A stretch of DNA of 64,000 bases from Isoalcanivorax indicus (GCF_003259185.1 NZ_QGMP01000001.1:1984001-2048000), one strand, 5' to 3'; positions 26,042 to 35,868 are shown, counted from the stretch's first letter. The notes: generated from the letters alone by a model not told the origin. Program-made: numbers and translations.

Positions 26042-26565
26042 CGGTTGCCCCCCGCCCGCAGGGCGCCCGTGAGGGTCGCCGGGTACCAGACCATGCGCGC
26101 ATGGACGCCCGCCTGCTGTTCGATCTGAAAGCCAAGACGCTGGTAGAGGGCAGCCGCGGCCAGGTTGTCCTGCCGCACCGACAGCGTGACCGGCGCGGGC
26201 ATGCGCGCCGCCACCTGCTGCATGGCACGGATCACGGCGCTGCCGTGGCCCTTGCCGCGCGCCTCGGCACGCAGGGACAGGTCAACCAGGTGTACGCTGC
26301 CCTCACTGAAGTCGAGAATCAGGCGACCGATCTCGGTATCCAGCTCTCCGATAATGAGGTGCATGGCGTCGGGATAGCGCTGCCCGTAAGCGTTGCTCTG
26401 GGCGGTGAATTGCATTTCGATAAGGGATTCAGACAGGTCGCGATCGCCGATCAGGCGCAAGTCATTGCGGGTCGAGCTGTACAGCCCGGCCAGAAAGCCA
26501 GCGTCTGACGAACGGACAGGCCGGAGATACAGCCCGCCAGGAAGATCCACTCCCGACCCCAACAT
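26038..26565 (-). CDS. GNAT-family N-acetyltransferase
   Basis: This 175-residue protein has the GNAT fold order: an N-terminal strand LYLRPVRSSDAGFLAGLYSS, acetyl-CoA binding motif A as LSLRAEARGKGHGSAVIRA (Q/R-x-x-G-x-G/A form, R-G-K-G-H-G), then VTLSVRQDNLAAAALYQRLGF. It is first in the collar-protein operon and overlaps the next gene by ATGA. GAGGGG precedes its ATG. A GNAT gene often leads such clusters; it may modify one of the collar or lipoprotein products, an inference from position only. Confidence 0.85.
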   Translation of the reverse strand: MLGSGVDLPGGLYLRPVRSSDAGFLAGLYSSTRNDLRLIGDRDLSESLIEMQFTAQSNAYGQRYPDAMHLIIGELDTEIGRLILDFSEGSVHLVDLSLRAEARGKGHGSAVIRAMQQVAARMPAPVTLSVRQDNLAAAALYQRLGFQIEQQAGVHARMVWYPATLTGALRAGGNR

Positions 26566-26744
26566 ACGCCCCCCTCAGGGCACCCATCGTTATTTATCTG
26601 TTATCTATCTGTTTTTTCTCTATTTTTTATATGCTTTGCTGCGTCCCGTTTTATGGGATCTGGTTCACTGCATAATGTAGCGAAATGTATCAGCGCCCGG
26701 ACGTGAGTGTCCACAGACTTTCTCAGGGTATGGCGCCGGACATG
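26566..26744 (-). promoter_or_regulatory. Promoter region of the collar-protein/adhesin operon
   Basis: The A+T-rich part (26589-26640) upstream of the GNAT gene contrasts with the surrounding DNA and probably contains the operon promoter. On the minus strand it carries a near-perfect tandem repeat, ACAGATAGATA followed directly by ACAGATAAATA, which could be a regulator site. No regulator gene lies beside it. Confidence 0.45.
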
Positions 26745-26769
26745 AAAAAACCCCGCTTGTGGCGGGGTT
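26745..26769 (-). terminator. Intrinsic terminator after fadB
   Basis: On the minus strand a stem AACCCCGC/GCGGGGTT with a short loop is followed by TTTTTT. It stands about 28 bp after the stop codon of the fatty-acid oxidation alpha-subunit gene and closes the fadAB transcript. Confidence 0.9.
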
Positions 26770-26796
26770 CTCTCAACAAGCCGGATGAGCTTCAGG

Positions 26797-28959
26797 TTAC
26801 TTGAAGATTTCACCCTTTTCGGCTTTCTCTACCAGCAGGGCCGGCGGGGTGAAGCGATCACCGTATTTGGCTTTCAGCTCCTCGGCGCGCTTCACGAAGC
26901 CACGCAGGCCGCCTTCGTACTGATTGATGAACTGGATGACACCACCGCTCCAGGCGGGGAAGCCGATGCCGAAGATGGAGCCAATGTTGGCATCCGCCAC
27001 CGCTTCGATCACGCCTTCCTCGAAGCATTTCACGGCCTCGATGGCTTCCACGAACATCAGACGCTCTTTCATGTCCTCGAACGGGATTTCCTTGTCGCCG
27101 CCAAAGGCTTCCTTCAGGCCCGGCCACAGGGATTTCTTGCCCCCTTCCGGATAGTCGTAGAAGCCCTTGCCCTGCGCCTTGCCCGGGCGACCCAGCTCTT
27201 CGACCATCTTCTTCATGACCTTCTCGGCCGGGTGCTCCGGCATTTCCGGCTTGCCTTCACGCTTGGCATCATCACGGGCCGCCTTGCCGATACGCAGCGC
27301 GGTTTCCATGTTGATCTCGTCGATCAGGTTCAGCGTGCCCACCGGGTAACCGGCCTGCATGGCCGCCTGCTCGATGGACTGGGCGCTCAGGCCCTCGCCC
27401 AGCATGGCAATCCCTTCGTTGGCGAAGGTGCCGATCACGCGGGTGGTGAAGAAACCACGGGAATCGTTGACCACGATCGGCGTTTTCTTGATCTGCTGCA
27501 CGTAATCGTAGGTTTTCGCCAGGGCTTCCGGGCTGGTTTCTTCACCGCAGATGATTTCCACCAGCGGCATCTTGTCCACCGGGCTGAAGAAGTGAATGCC
27601 GATAAAGTCCTTCTGCCGCTTCACGCCCTTCGCCAGGCCGGTGATCGGCAGGGACGAGGTGTTGGAGCCCAGCACGGCATCCGGCTTGACCACGTCTTCG
27701 ATTTCCTGGAACACCTTGTGCTTCAGTTCGGTGCTCTCGAACACCGCTTCAATAACAAAGTCGACGCCGTCAAAGTCTTTCGCATCTGCCGTGGCGATGA
27801 TGCGGGAGAGGACTTCTTCTTTCTTCTCCTTGGTCATCTTGCCTTTGGACACTTCCTTGTCGAGCAGCTTGCTGGAATAGGCTTTGCCCTTCTCCGCATT
27901 TTCGATGGAGATGTCTTTCAGTACCGCGACAGCACCGGAACGGGCGGTCACATAGGCGATACCGGCGCCCATCATGCCCGCGCCCAGAATACCGACTTTC
28001 TCGGCCTTGAACTTCGGCACGTCTTTCGGCCGGCTGGCACCGGCATTGATCGCCTGCAGGTTGAAGAAGAAGGCGGTGGTCATGTTCTTCGCCACCTGGC
28101 CGGTCACCAGGCTGATGAAGTAGCGCTCTTCGATCTTGAAGGCGTTATCCACGTCCACCTGGGTGCTTTCTACCGCAGCGGCCATGATCGCCTTCGGCGC
28201 CGGGTAGTTGGCGCCCTTGATCTGCTTGCGCAGGTTAGCCGGGAAGGCCGGCAGGTTCATGGCAAAGGCCGGAACGCTCGGCGTGCCGCCCGGAATCTTG
28301 TAACCCTTCACGTCGAACGGCTGCTGGGATTTCGGGTTGGCCTTGATCCACTCTTTCGCCTTGGCGATCATTTCTTCCGGGGTGTCCACCACCTCATCGA
28401 TCAGACCGACCTGTTTGGCCTTGTCGGCTTTCATGCGCTGGCCTTGCATCAGCACATTCATCAGCGCGTTCTGCACACCCATCATGCGCACGGTGCGCAC
28501 GATACCGCCCGCGCCGGGCAGCAGGCCCAGGCTGACTTCCGGCAGGCCGAACTGCGCCTTCGGGTTGTTCAGGGCGATACGGCGATGACACGCCAGGGCG
28601 ATTTCCAGACCACCCCCCAGTGCCGTGCCGTTCAGGGCCGCCACCACCGGAATGCCCAGGGTCTCCAGGCGACGCAGGTCACCTTTCAGCACCCGGCCAC
28701 CCTCGGCCATCTTGCCAGAATCTTCTTTCTTCACCTTGACCAGGTCCTTCAGGTCGCCACCGGCAAAGAAGGTGCTCTTGGCGGAGGTGATGATGACACC
28801 GGCGGTGTCCGCCTTCTCTTGTTCCAGACGGTTCACCATCTCGTGCATCGAGCGGGTGTACCGTTCATTCATGGTGTTCGCAGACTGCTGCGGATCGTCA
28901 AGGATCAGGGTGACGATGTTGTCCGCGTCTTTTTCCCAGCGAATGGTTGATTCAGTCAT
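26797..28959 (-). CDS. fadB: Fatty-acid oxidation complex alpha subunit (enoyl-CoA hydratase/3-hydroxyacyl-CoA dehydrogenase)
   Basis: This 720-residue bifunctional beta-oxidation enzyme has an N-terminal crotonase domain (about 15-210; oxyanion-hole segments [10 protein letters not shown] and [13 protein letters not shown], catalytic Glu in [12 protein letters not shown]) that hydrates trans-2-enoyl-CoA. A Rossmann domain from about 330 ([16 protein letters not shown]) and C-terminal HAD domains oxidise 3-hydroxyacyl-CoA with NAD+ ([15 protein letters not shown]). Sequence details are nearer the mycobacterial trifunctional-enzyme FadB than E. coli FadB. It follows the thiolase gene by 26 bp, so the two subunits of the complex are made together. 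A terminator closes the unit. Confidence 0.92.
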   Translation of the reverse strand: MTESTIRWEKDADNIVTLILDDPQQSANTMNERYTRSMHEMVNRLEQEKADTAGVIITSAKSTFFAGGDLKDLVKVKKEDSGKMAEGGRVLKGDLRRLETLGIPVVAALNGTALGGGLEIALACHRRIALNNPKAQFGLPEVSLGLLPGAGGIVRTVRMMGVQNALMNVLMQGQRMKADKAKQVGLIDEVVDTPEEMIAKAKEWIKANPKSQQPFDVKGYKIPGGTPSVPAFAMNLPAFPANLRKQIKGANYPAPKAIMAAAVESTQVDVDNAFKIEERYFISLVTGQVAKNMTTAFFFNLQAINAGASRPKDVPKFKAEKVGILGAGMMGAGIAYVTARSGAVAVLKDISIENAEKGKAYSSKLLDKEVSKGKMTKEKKEEVLSRIIATADAKDFDGVDFVIEAVFESTELKHKVFQEIEDVVKPDAVLGSNTSSLPITGLAKGVKRQKDFIGIHFFSPVDKMPLVEIICGEETSPEALAKTYDYVQQIKKTPIVVNDSRGFFTTRVIGTFANEGIAMLGEGLSAQSIEQAAMQAGYPVGTLNLIDEINMETALRIGKAARDDAKREGKPEMPEHPAEKVMKKMVEELGRPGKAQGKGFYDYPEGGKKSLWPGLKEAFGGDKEIPFEDMKERLMFVEAIEAVKCFEEGVIEAVADANIGSIFGIGFPAWSGGVIQFINQYEGGLRGFVKRAEELKAKYGDRFTPPALLVEKAEKGEIFK

Positions 28960-28985
28960 GTCTGTTCTCCGTGTCCGGTAGCCGC

Positions 28986-30197
28986 TCAGAGGCGCTCAAC
29001 GATGGTGGCGATGCCCATGCCTGCACCGACGCACAGGGTGCAGAGGCCGAACTTCTTGTCGCGGCGTTCCAGCTCATCGAGCACGGTACCGACGATCATG
29101 GCACCGGTGGCGCCCAGCGGGTGCCCCATGGCGATAGCGCCACCGTTCACGTTGGTGATGTCGTGGCTGATGCCCATGTCCTTCATGTAGCGCATGGCCA
29201 CCGAGGCAAAGGCTTCGTTGATTTCAAACAGGTCGATGTCCTCGACTTTCATGCCCGCCTTGGCCAGCACTTTCCACGAGGCTGGCGCCGGGCCGGTCAG
29301 CATGATGGTCGGGTCTGCACCGCTGACGGCGGTGGCGACGATACGGCCACGCGGCTTGGCACCGATCTTGTCGCCCATCGCCTTGCTGCCGATCAGCATC
29401 AGGGTGGCGCCGTCCACGATCCCGGAGGAGTTGCCCGGGGTGTGAACGTGGTCGATCTTGTCGACCCAGTGGTATTTCTGCAGGGCCACGGCATCGAAGC
29501 CGCCCATTTCGCCCATCATGGCGAAGGACGGGTTCAGGCCAGCCAGTGCGTCAGCGGTGGTGCCCGCACGCACATGCTCGTCACGATCCAGCACGGTCAG
29601 GCCGTTCATGTCTTTCACCGGCACCACGGAGCGGGCGAAATAGCCCTTTTCCCAGGCGGCGGCAGCACGGCTCTGGGACGCAGCGGCATACTCATCCACG
29701 TCACGGCGCGAGAACCCTTCGATGGTGGCGATCAGGTCGGCACCGATACCCTGGGGGATAAAGCCGGTCTCGTAGTTGGTTTCCGGGTCCATGGCCCACG
29801 GCGTACCGTCAGAGCCCATGGGCACGCGGCTCATGGACTCCACGCCACCGGCCAGCACCAGGTCTTCAAAACCGGAGGCCACTTTCTGGGCGCCCAGGTT
29901 CACGGCTTCCAGACCGGAAGCACAGAAACGGTTGATCTGCAGACCGGATACGGTTTCCGGGAGGCCCGCCTTGAGGGCGGCAATCTTGGGCAGTACACCA
30001 CCCTGATCGCCCAGCGGCGACACGATGCCCATGACGATGTCATCAATCATCGCCGGGTCCATGTTCGGGAAGCGCGCCTTGATCTCGTCGATCAGGCCCA
30101 CCACCAGGGAAATCGGCTTCACCGTATGCAGGGAGCCGTCCTTCTTGCCCCGGCCACGGGGCGTACGAATCGCGTCGTAAATATAGGCTTCGGTCAT
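28986..30197 (-). CDS. fadA: Acetyl-CoA acyltransferase (thiolase), beta subunit
   Basis: This 403-residue thiolase cleaves 3-ketoacyl-CoA with CoA in the last step of each beta-oxidation cycle. The nucleophilic Cys92 is in [13 protein letters not shown], the catalytic His in [18 protein letters not shown], and the second Cys in LCVGAGMG. Its length and N-terminal [12 protein letters not shown] match the beta subunit of mycobacterial-type trifunctional enzymes. It is first in the fadA-fadB operon. A 14-bp palindrome (GAGAGG-GT-CCTCTC) covers its ribosome site. Confidence 0.93.
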   Translation of the reverse strand: MTEAYIYDAIRTPRGRGKKDGSLHTVKPISLVVGLIDEIKARFPNMDPAMIDDIVMGIVSPLGDQGGVLPKIAALKAGLPETVSGLQINRFCASGLEAVNLGAQKVASGFEDLVLAGGVESMSRVPMGSDGTPWAMDPETNYETGFIPQGIGADLIATIEGFSRRDVDEYAAASQSRAAAAWEKGYFARSVVPVKDMNGLTVLDRDEHVRAGTTADALAGLNPSFAMMGEMGGFDAVALQKYHWVDKIDHVHTPGNSSGIVDGATLMLIGSKAMGDKIGAKPRGRIVATAVSGADPTIMLTGPAPASWKVLAKAGMKVEDIDLFEINEAFASVAMRYMKDMGISHDITNVNGGAIAMGHPLGATGAMIVGTVLDELERRDKKFGLCTLCVGAGMGIATIVERL

Positions 30198-30465
30198 GGA
30201 GAGGGTCCTCTCGCCTTCTTGTCAGCGTGTGAATGGCTGTAGTCGCCGGCCCGGCGCGTCCGCAAAACAGGCATACGCCCGGCCGAAGGGGGCTCTAGAC
30301 TGCCCCAGCCCCGGTATACAGACAATGACAGGAGTGCTCAAAGCGCTTGATCGAATATGTAAAATGTCAATTGGCCTGCCCGGCGGCCCCGGGGACATTG
30401 ACCCGCCCCGGGTGCGGTCGTAGTGTTCGTGCCACCCCCGCAGCCCGGACCCTGAGGACACCCTG
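30198..30465. promoter_or_regulatory. Divergent promoter region between fadA and the GST-like gene
   Basis: This 268-base region must serve both the minus-strand fadAB operon and the plus-strand GST-like gene. On the minus strand a perfect TTGACA (30365-30370 in reverse) lies in a locally A+T-rich patch, but a good -10 at 17 bp is missing. I did not see a FadR- or PsrA-like operator. The palindrome 30199-30212 overlaps the fadA ribosome site. Confidence 0.4.
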
Positions 30466-31224
30466 ATGAATGCTGTGCTGGATTTGACAACTTCCCTGCT
30501 GGCCACGGTCAGCGAACAGGGACGCGGCGTGCAGAGCAGTGCCGCCGGGCAGCAGCCCGCCGAGCTGCTGGAGCTGTACGATATGGAAGGCTGCCCCTTC
30601 TGCCGGGTGGTGCGCGAGGCCCTGACCGATCTGGACCTGGACGCCATGATCTACCCCTGCCCCAAAGGCGGGGTCCGCTTCCGGCCGCTGGTGGAAAAAC
30701 TGGGCGGGACGCAGCAGTTTCCGTTCCTGATGGACCCGAACACCGATGAAGCCCTGTACGAGTCGGCAGACATCGTTGAATACCTGTATGCCACCTACGG
30801 CAGCAAACCGGCCCCGGCGCGCTGGCTGACGCGCTCGGCCCGCACCCTGGGCTCCTTCGGGGCCTCGACACTGCGTATCGGCAAGGGGCTGCGTGCCCGT
30901 GACAGTCTGGATATCGGGGAACCACTGGAGCTTTACAGTTTCGAGGCCAGCCCGTTTGCCCGGCCAGTGCGTGAGCTGCTGACCGAACTGGAGTTGCCTT
31001 ACATCCTGCGCCAGACCGGACGCACGCAGGGACTGGACTGGGTGCTGCCGCCGATACGTGAGCGCATCGCGCCTGATTACATCCCGACCCAGCGCAATCG
31101 GGTGGCGCTGCTGGAGCGCACCGGGCGCGTGGCCGTGCCTTATCTGATCGATCCGAACCAGGATGTCGAACTGTACGAGTCACGCCGTATCGTCAGCTAC
31201 CTGCTGGACACCTACGCCGTCTGA
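30466..31224 (+). CDS. Tandem GST/glutaredoxin-like domain protein
   Basis: This 252-residue cytoplasmic protein carries two thioredoxin-fold GST_N/glutaredoxin-like domains in series. The first (about 34-112) has the redox motif CPFC (Cys43, Cys46) and PFLMDPN-T-x-x-x-LYES-A-x-I; the second (about 154-250) repeats the form LYSFEASPFARPVRELL and VPYLIDPNQDVELYESRRI but has lost both cysteines (S-P-F-A). No GST C-terminal helical domain follows. The second domain may bind glutathione or a partner instead of reducing disulfides. It is transcribed divergently from fadAB. Confidence 0.8.
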   Translation: MNAVLDLTTSLLATVSEQGRGVQSSAAGQQPAELLELYDMEGCPFCRVVREALTDLDLDAMIYPCPKGGVRFRPLVEKLGGTQQFPFLMDPNTDEALYESADIVEYLYATYGSKPAPARWLTRSARTLGSFGASTLRIGKGLRARDSLDIGEPLELYSFEASPFARPVRELLTELELPYILRQTGRTQGLDWVLPPIRERIAPDYIPTQRNRVALLERTGRVAVPYLIDPNQDVELYESRRIVSYLLDTYAV

Positions 31225-31233
31225 ACGACAGGC

Positions 31234-32649
31234 TCAATCGGGCCGCCCCGGCGGCGGCCTGTTTGCCCGGGGTGCATCGGGGTCTTCGTAATAGGAAGGC
31301 TCCGACGTATCCCGCACTTCATCCGGCTCCGCTGGCGTGTCCCCGGCATCCGCAACCAGCATCTCCAGCTTGTCTGCAATATCCCACTCCGCTGGCTCGC
31401 CTGGATGATGCTCCTCGAACTCCTCGTTACGCGGATCGATCTCTGTAAGCACCGGTGTGGACGAGGGGGTCACCGTCACGTACTCGCCCTGCTCTTCCAC
31501 CGGCACCATATCGCTGGCCCGGAAGACATAGAAGACAGCGGCCCCGGCCACCAGCAGACACAGGCTGATGAAGATGAACAGGGCCGGTGCGCCGAGCACC
31601 CCCATCAGCACCCCCGCCAGAAGCGGCCCGACCATGGTGCCGACACCATAGGTCCGCAGCATGCTGGCGCAGGCCGCCACCAGTTGATCGTTGGGCAACT
31701 GGTCATTGGCCAGCGCCACACTGACCGGATAGGTACTGGCCGCCACCGCAAAGAAAATGCCGCTGAACAGGAACAGGGCGACCACCGAGAAGGCGCCCAG
31801 CACCGCCGTAATCGCCGCCGCCAGCGCACCGCAAAACAGCAGCCCGGTGAGCACCGGCAGACGACCGATGCGATCCCCCAGCCAGCCCGCTGGCCATTGC
31901 AGCAGCACCGCGCAGATCACGGAAAACCCCATGTACATCGACAGTTGACTGATATCCAGCCCGACACGCAGGGCATACACCGGCGCCAGCGAGAGGAAGG
32001 CGCCCAGCGCAATACCCGAAGCCAGCACGCCGGTCATGCCCGCCGGTGCCTGGCGGATCAGCTTGCGCACGCCGAGCGTCTCGGTGTGCGACGGCGAGGT
32101 GGGAATCAGGCTCTGCGTCAGCGCCAGTGGCACCAGTGACAGCACGATCAACATGGCCACCACGCTGAACACCACGTATTCCATGGGGTTGCCAAGGCCA
32201 ACCAGCAGCTGGCCCGAGGCCGAGGCCAGATAGAAGTTGATGGTGTAGATGCCAAGCAGCTTGCCGCGCGATTCATTGGTGGCACGGTCATTGATCCAGC
32301 TCTCGGCCACCGTCATCAGGCCCGCCAGACAGATACCGACGACCACACGCATCAGCGCCCAGGACGCAGCCGAGACGATAAGGGGATGCATCAGGGTGGT
32401 GGCGCAGGCCACGGCGGCAAACACCGCAAAGGCGCGGATGTGGCCAACCTTGCGGATCACATCGACCGCATAGGTGGCACCGATGATGAAGCCCAGCGAG
32501 TAGGCGGCCATCACCACACCCAGGGCCGCATCGGCGACACCTTCCATGTCCAGGCGCAGGGCGATAAGGGTACCCAGCATGGCGCTGCCGCTGACCAGCA
32601 GCGCCAGACTGAGAAACAAGGCAATAACGGAGAGCACGACGGTCTTCAT
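31234..32649 (-). CDS. Major facilitator transporter (YcaD-like)
   Basis: This 471-residue 12-helix MFS transporter begins with LSVIALFLSLALLVSGSAMLGTLIALR and has ESWINDRATNESRGKLLGIY after the fourth helix, both characteristic of the YcaD/YfkF group. The last 95 residues form a hydrophilic acidic tail ending in a Pro/Arg-rich stretch, longer than usual for the group. It follows the RimK-like gene by 53 bp on the same strand and may be the last gene of the Anbu cluster, so it could export or import a peptide-like product of that system; the substrate is not known. Confidence 0.8.
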   Translation of the reverse strand: MKTVVLSVIALFLSLALLVSGSAMLGTLIALRLDMEGVADAALGVVMAAYSLGFIIGATYAVDVIRKVGHIRAFAVFAAVACATTLMHPLIVSAASWALMRVVVGICLAGLMTVAESWINDRATNESRGKLLGIYTINFYLASASGQLLVGLGNPMEYVVFSVVAMLIVLSLVPLALTQSLIPTSPSHTETLGVRKLIRQAPAGMTGVLASGIALGAFLSLAPVYALRVGLDISQLSMYMGFSVICAVLLQWPAGWLGDRIGRLPVLTGLLFCGALAAAITAVLGAFSVVALFLFSGIFFAVAASTYPVSVALANDQLPNDQLVAACASMLRTYGVGTMVGPLLAGVLMGVLGAPALFIFISLCLLVAGAAVFYVFRASDMVPVEEQGEYVTVTPSSTPVLTEIDPRNEEFEEHHPGEPAEWDIADKLEMLVADAGDTPAEPDEVRDTSEPSYYEDPDAPRANRPPPGRPD

Positions 32650-32702
32650 GGCGGCCAGTGTACCAGCCCTTTCGTCGCGTTGCGTGGCGGCGCCCCGATT
32701 CT

Positions 32703-34184
32703 TCAGGCTGGCAGACCGAGTCGGCGGGCCTCCATACGGCGCAGGAACTCGAGCATGATCTGCCGGTACAGGTCCACGCCCAGCCAGGCATCCTCAACCC
32801 CGGCATCCACATTCGGATTGTCGTTGACCTCCACCACCACCACACGCTCGCCGGACTGCTTCATGTCCACGCCATACAGGCCATTGCCCATCAGCCGGGC
32901 CGCCTTCAGCGCCGTGCGCAGCACCTTGGCGGGCACCTCCTGGATCGGCACCGTGCGCGCATTGCCCGACACGGTCTTGCCGCCCTTGTGGTTGTAGATC
33001 TGCCAGTGGCCCTTGCTCATGAAATACTGGCAGGCAAACAGGGGGCGGTTATTGAGCACACCGATACGCCAGTCATAGTCCGTGTACATGAATTCCTGAG
33101 CCAGCACCACGGCACTCTGCCGGAAGTATTCACCCAGTGCCGTTTCCAGAGCCTCGGCGCTGTCAGCCTTGGTGATACCCCGGGAAAAGCTGCCATCAGG
33201 AATTTTCAGCACCACCGGCAAGCCCAGGTCCTCGACCATGGCCTGCACATCATGCTGGCCGTCGCGGAACAGAAAGCGGGTCTTCGGCACCGGTACCTTG
33301 TTGGCCTGCATCAGCTCCGCGAAATAGATCTTGTTGGTACAGCGCAGGATCGAACCCGGATCGTCCATCACCACCATGCCCTCCTGCTCGGCCTTGCGCG
33401 CGAACTGATAGGTATGATGGTCCAGTGCCGTGGTCTCGCGGATAAACAGGGCGTCGTACTCCGCCAGCCGGGGGTAGTCTTCACGGCCCACTGTTTCCAC
33501 GTTGATGCCCAGCTCGGCCCCGGCCCGGGTAAACAGGCGCAGCGCCTTGCTGTCGCTCGGCGGCAGGGCTTCGTCCGGGTTCACCAGCATGGCCAGGTCG
33601 TAACGGAACTTGCGGCGGCTGCCGACCTTGCGCCATACCCGCGCGTTGAAGGCCTCCAGCGCTGTCGCAAAGGCATCCTCTTCCTTGCCCTTGAGCTGGT
33701 GCAAGCCCAGGGGGCGCACGGACTCCACCGTCCAGCTGTCCCGCCGCCGCAGCTCCAGTTGCAGGATCGGCGCGGGCAGCTGATCGAAGATCTGCCGTGC
33801 CAGTTCCGCCAGCCCGGCATGTTCGGTCTGGCCAAAGAACACCTTCAATGACAGCCGCTCACCATCCTGGCGGTGCTTCTTCATGGCCTTGTCCAGCGCC
33901 GCATCGAACGACTCGAAGTGCAGGCCGTAGAGCGCCTTGCGCGACAGATCGTTGACGGTGCGCACCGATGGCAGCACACGGTGGCCGCGTGCCTCGGCCA
34001 GCAGCGAGCAGTAATAACCCGGGCTCAGGTATCGGTAGTTACGGCACAGGTTGATGACCTGGACCCGGCCACTGGGAAAGCTGGTGGTACTGTCCAGATA
34101 CTCCCGGGCACTCATCAGATGCCGGGCCGGATAATAGGCGGCCCAGTCTCGGCGGTCTTCGACCACCAGAATAACGTTGGTCAT
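32703..34184 (-). CDS. RimK-type ATP-grasp ligase with N-terminal RLAN domain
   Basis: This 493-residue protein has an N-terminal RLAN-type domain (about 1-200) and a C-terminal RimK-like ATP-grasp domain (about 285-485), with TNKIYFAELMQ, PVVLKIPDGSFSRGITKADS, the lysine and metal-binding YGVDMKQSGERVVVVEVNDNPNVDAG. Such enzymes join amino acids to a carboxylate or peptide using ATP. It stands 75 bp after the Anbu gene and on the same strand, so this cluster has two different ATP-grasp enzymes. Its acceptor is unknown. Confidence 0.85.
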   Translation of the reverse strand: MTNVILVVEDRRDWAAYYPARHLMSAREYLDSTTSFPSGRVQVINLCRNYRYLSPGYYCSLLAEARGHRVLPSVRTVNDLSRKALYGLHFESFDAALDKAMKKHRQDGERLSLKVFFGQTEHAGLAELARQIFDQLPAPILQLELRRRDSWTVESVRPLGLHQLKGKEEDAFATALEAFNARVWRKVGSRRKFRYDLAMLVNPDEALPPSDSKALRLFTRAGAELGINVETVGREDYPRLAEYDALFIRETTALDHHTYQFARKAEQEGMVVMDDPGSILRCTNKIYFAELMQANKVPVPKTRFLFRDGQHDVQAMVEDLGLPVVLKIPDGSFSRGITKADSAEALETALGEYFRQSAVVLAQEFMYTDYDWRIGVLNNRPLFACQYFMSKGHWQIYNHKGGKTVSGNARTVPIQEVPAKVLRTALKAARLMGNGLYGVDMKQSGERVVVVEVNDNPNVDAGVEDAWLGVDLYRQIMLEFLRRMEARRLGLPA

Positions 34185-34259
34185 GCTGCTCCCTCGACGG
34201 TCCCTGCAAGGCTGAAAAGCGTCAATGTTCGCACTGTAGCGTGCCGGTGGCAGGGTCCG

Positions 34260-34985
34260 CTACAGGCGCAGCGGAGGAAGACCGCGAAATGCATCCCGCA
34301 GGCTGTCGGACCAGGCCTCGCGCAGCGCCGTGTAGAAGGCATGCCGCTCGTCGATATGGTAATGACGGCTGCTGTCGAAGCTGTCCTGGGTATAGAGCAG
34401 GACATCCAGGGGCATGCCCACGGACAGATTGGAACGGATGGTGGAGTCGAAGCTGATCAGGGCACATTTCATCGCTTCATCCAGAGGCAGCCGATAATCC
34501 ACCACCCGGTCGATGATCGGCTTGCCATACTTGCTCTCGCCAATCTGGAAATACGGCGTGTCCACCGTAGCTTCGATGAAGTTGCCTGCCGGGTAGACAT
34601 GGAACAGCCGGCATGGCTCGCCACGAATCTGCCCGCCCACCAGGAAGCTGCCCCCGAAATCGACACCGCTGCCCTGCCCCTGGCCGCCATCACGATGGAT
34701 CACTTCACGCAGGGTGCTGCCCACCAGTTCGGCGACGTCATACAGGCTGGTGACCTGATACAGGTGACGCGGTGCGTCGTCCCGGATGCGGTTGCGCAGC
34801 AGGCTCAGAACACTCTGGGTGGTGGCCAGATTGCCGGCACTCATCAGCACGATCAGGCGTTCACCCTCGCGCTCGAAACGGTGCAACTTGCGAAAGGTGG
34901 CAATGTGGTCCACCCCGGCGTTGGTGCGGGAATCCGCCGCGAAGATCATGCCCTGCTCCAGGCGCATGGCCACGCAGTACGTCAT
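34260..34985 (-). CDS. Anbu, proteasome-type protease
   Basis: This is a bacterial 'ancestral beta subunit' (Anbu) of 241 residues, a self-assembling Ntn-hydrolase related to HslV and proteasome beta subunits. The protein starts MTYCVAMRL, so removal of Met exposes Thr as the nucleophile; DSRTNAGVD (Asp18) and FRK (Lys33) match the other active-site residues, and MSAGNLATTQSV the substrate loop. No HslU/ATPase partner is nearby. It is downstream of transglutaminase, alpha-E and ATP-grasp genes, the known conserved Anbu neighbourhood, proposed to make and break a peptide-like tag or metabolite. Confidence 0.92.
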   Translation of the reverse strand: MTYCVAMRLEQGMIFAADSRTNAGVDHIATFRKLHRFEREGERLIVLMSAGNLATTQSVLSLLRNRIRDDAPRHLYQVTSLYDVAELVGSTLREVIHRDGGQGQGSGVDFGGSFLVGGQIRGEPCRLFHVYPAGNFIEATVDTPYFQIGESKYGKPIIDRVVDYRLPLDEAMKCALISFDSTIRSNLSVGMPLDVLLYTQDSFDSSRHYHIDERHAFYTALREAWSDSLRDAFRGLPPLRL

Positions 34986-35075
34986 GCCAGTTCTCCGTTA
35001 ATGCGCACCGGGGAAACCCGGGCGCCGATGGCGCAGAGCATAGCGCCGCGGGCCCGCTGGCGGCCAGCGGATTTA

Positions 35076-35861
35076 TTACTGATCGAGACGCTCGACGGTC
35101 GCCGTGGCGTGCATCGACTCGGGGCCACCACCGTACCGCACGCCACGCACCGGGCAGGCATCCAGGTAATCCAGCCCGACGGCCAGCTTCAGGTGCTGAC
35201 GCAGCTGGCGCGTCTGGTTGACCACGTCATAGCTGTGCCAGGCGTCCTGGAACCAGACCTCCGCCCAGGCATGGCTGGCGACGTGTTCCTGATCCTCACT
35301 GTACAGGTAGCCACTGACATAGCGGGCGGGCAGACCGAGCAGGCGGCAGCAGGCCAGAAACACATGGGTGTGGTCCTGGCAGACCCCGTGCCCCCCGGCA
35401 AAGGCCTCACCGGCAGAACTGCCTGCGTGGGTCATGCCCGGGGTGTAGGCCATACGTGCCAGCAACGCCGCCATCAGCCGCTCCAGGGTCGCTTCATCGG
35501 CGCTATCCCCCAGCTCGGCAAGGAAGCTGCGGATCGCCGAGCTGGGGCGAGTCAGCCGCGTGTGCCTGCTGTACACCAGGGGCGACAGGGAAGAGTCATC
35601 CTGCTCACGGTCATCATCCGTGATCTCCACCTCGCCACGCGCCAGAATGGAAATACTGGAATGCGGCTGGTCCAGCGTCAGCACATGCAGGATATTGCCG
35701 AAGCCGTCACTGCTGACCAGCGGCGTCTGCGGCATTTCCAGCTGCCAGCTGAGTATCCGCTGGCGCGGCGATGGCCTCGGTGTAAGGCGCACATACTGGG
35801 TGCTGTGGCGCGCCTCGTGGTCGTACCGATAGGTCGTCAGATGTTCAATCGACAGTCGCAT
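35076..35861 (-). CDS. Transglutaminase-like protease, Anbu cluster
   Basis: This 261-residue protein has an N-terminal bacterial transglutaminase-like domain (about 1-95; MRLSIEHLTTYRYDHEA) and a C-terminal core with the catalytic triad Cys161 (GHGVCQDHTHVFLA), His197 (SHAWAEVWF) and Asp212 (HSYDVVN). Family members act as cysteine peptidases or amide-bond-exchanging enzymes. It lies between the alpha-E gene (7 bp) and the Anbu gene (90 bp) in one strand order, so it belongs to the Anbu operon. It has no signal peptide and should be cytoplasmic. Confidence 0.9.
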   Translation of the reverse strand: MRLSIEHLTTYRYDHEARHSTQYVRLTPRPSPRQRILSWQLEMPQTPLVSSDGFGNILHVLTLDQPHSSISILARGEVEITDDDREQDDSSLSPLVYSRHTRLTRPSSAIRSFLAELGDSADEATLERLMAALLARMAYTPGMTHAGSSAGEAFAGGHGVCQDHTHVFLACCRLLGLPARYVSGYLYSEDQEHVASHAWAEVWFQDAWHSYDVVNQTRQLRQHLKLAVGLDYLDACPVRGVRYGGGPESMHATATVERLDQ

Positions 35862-35868
35862 GATCGCC

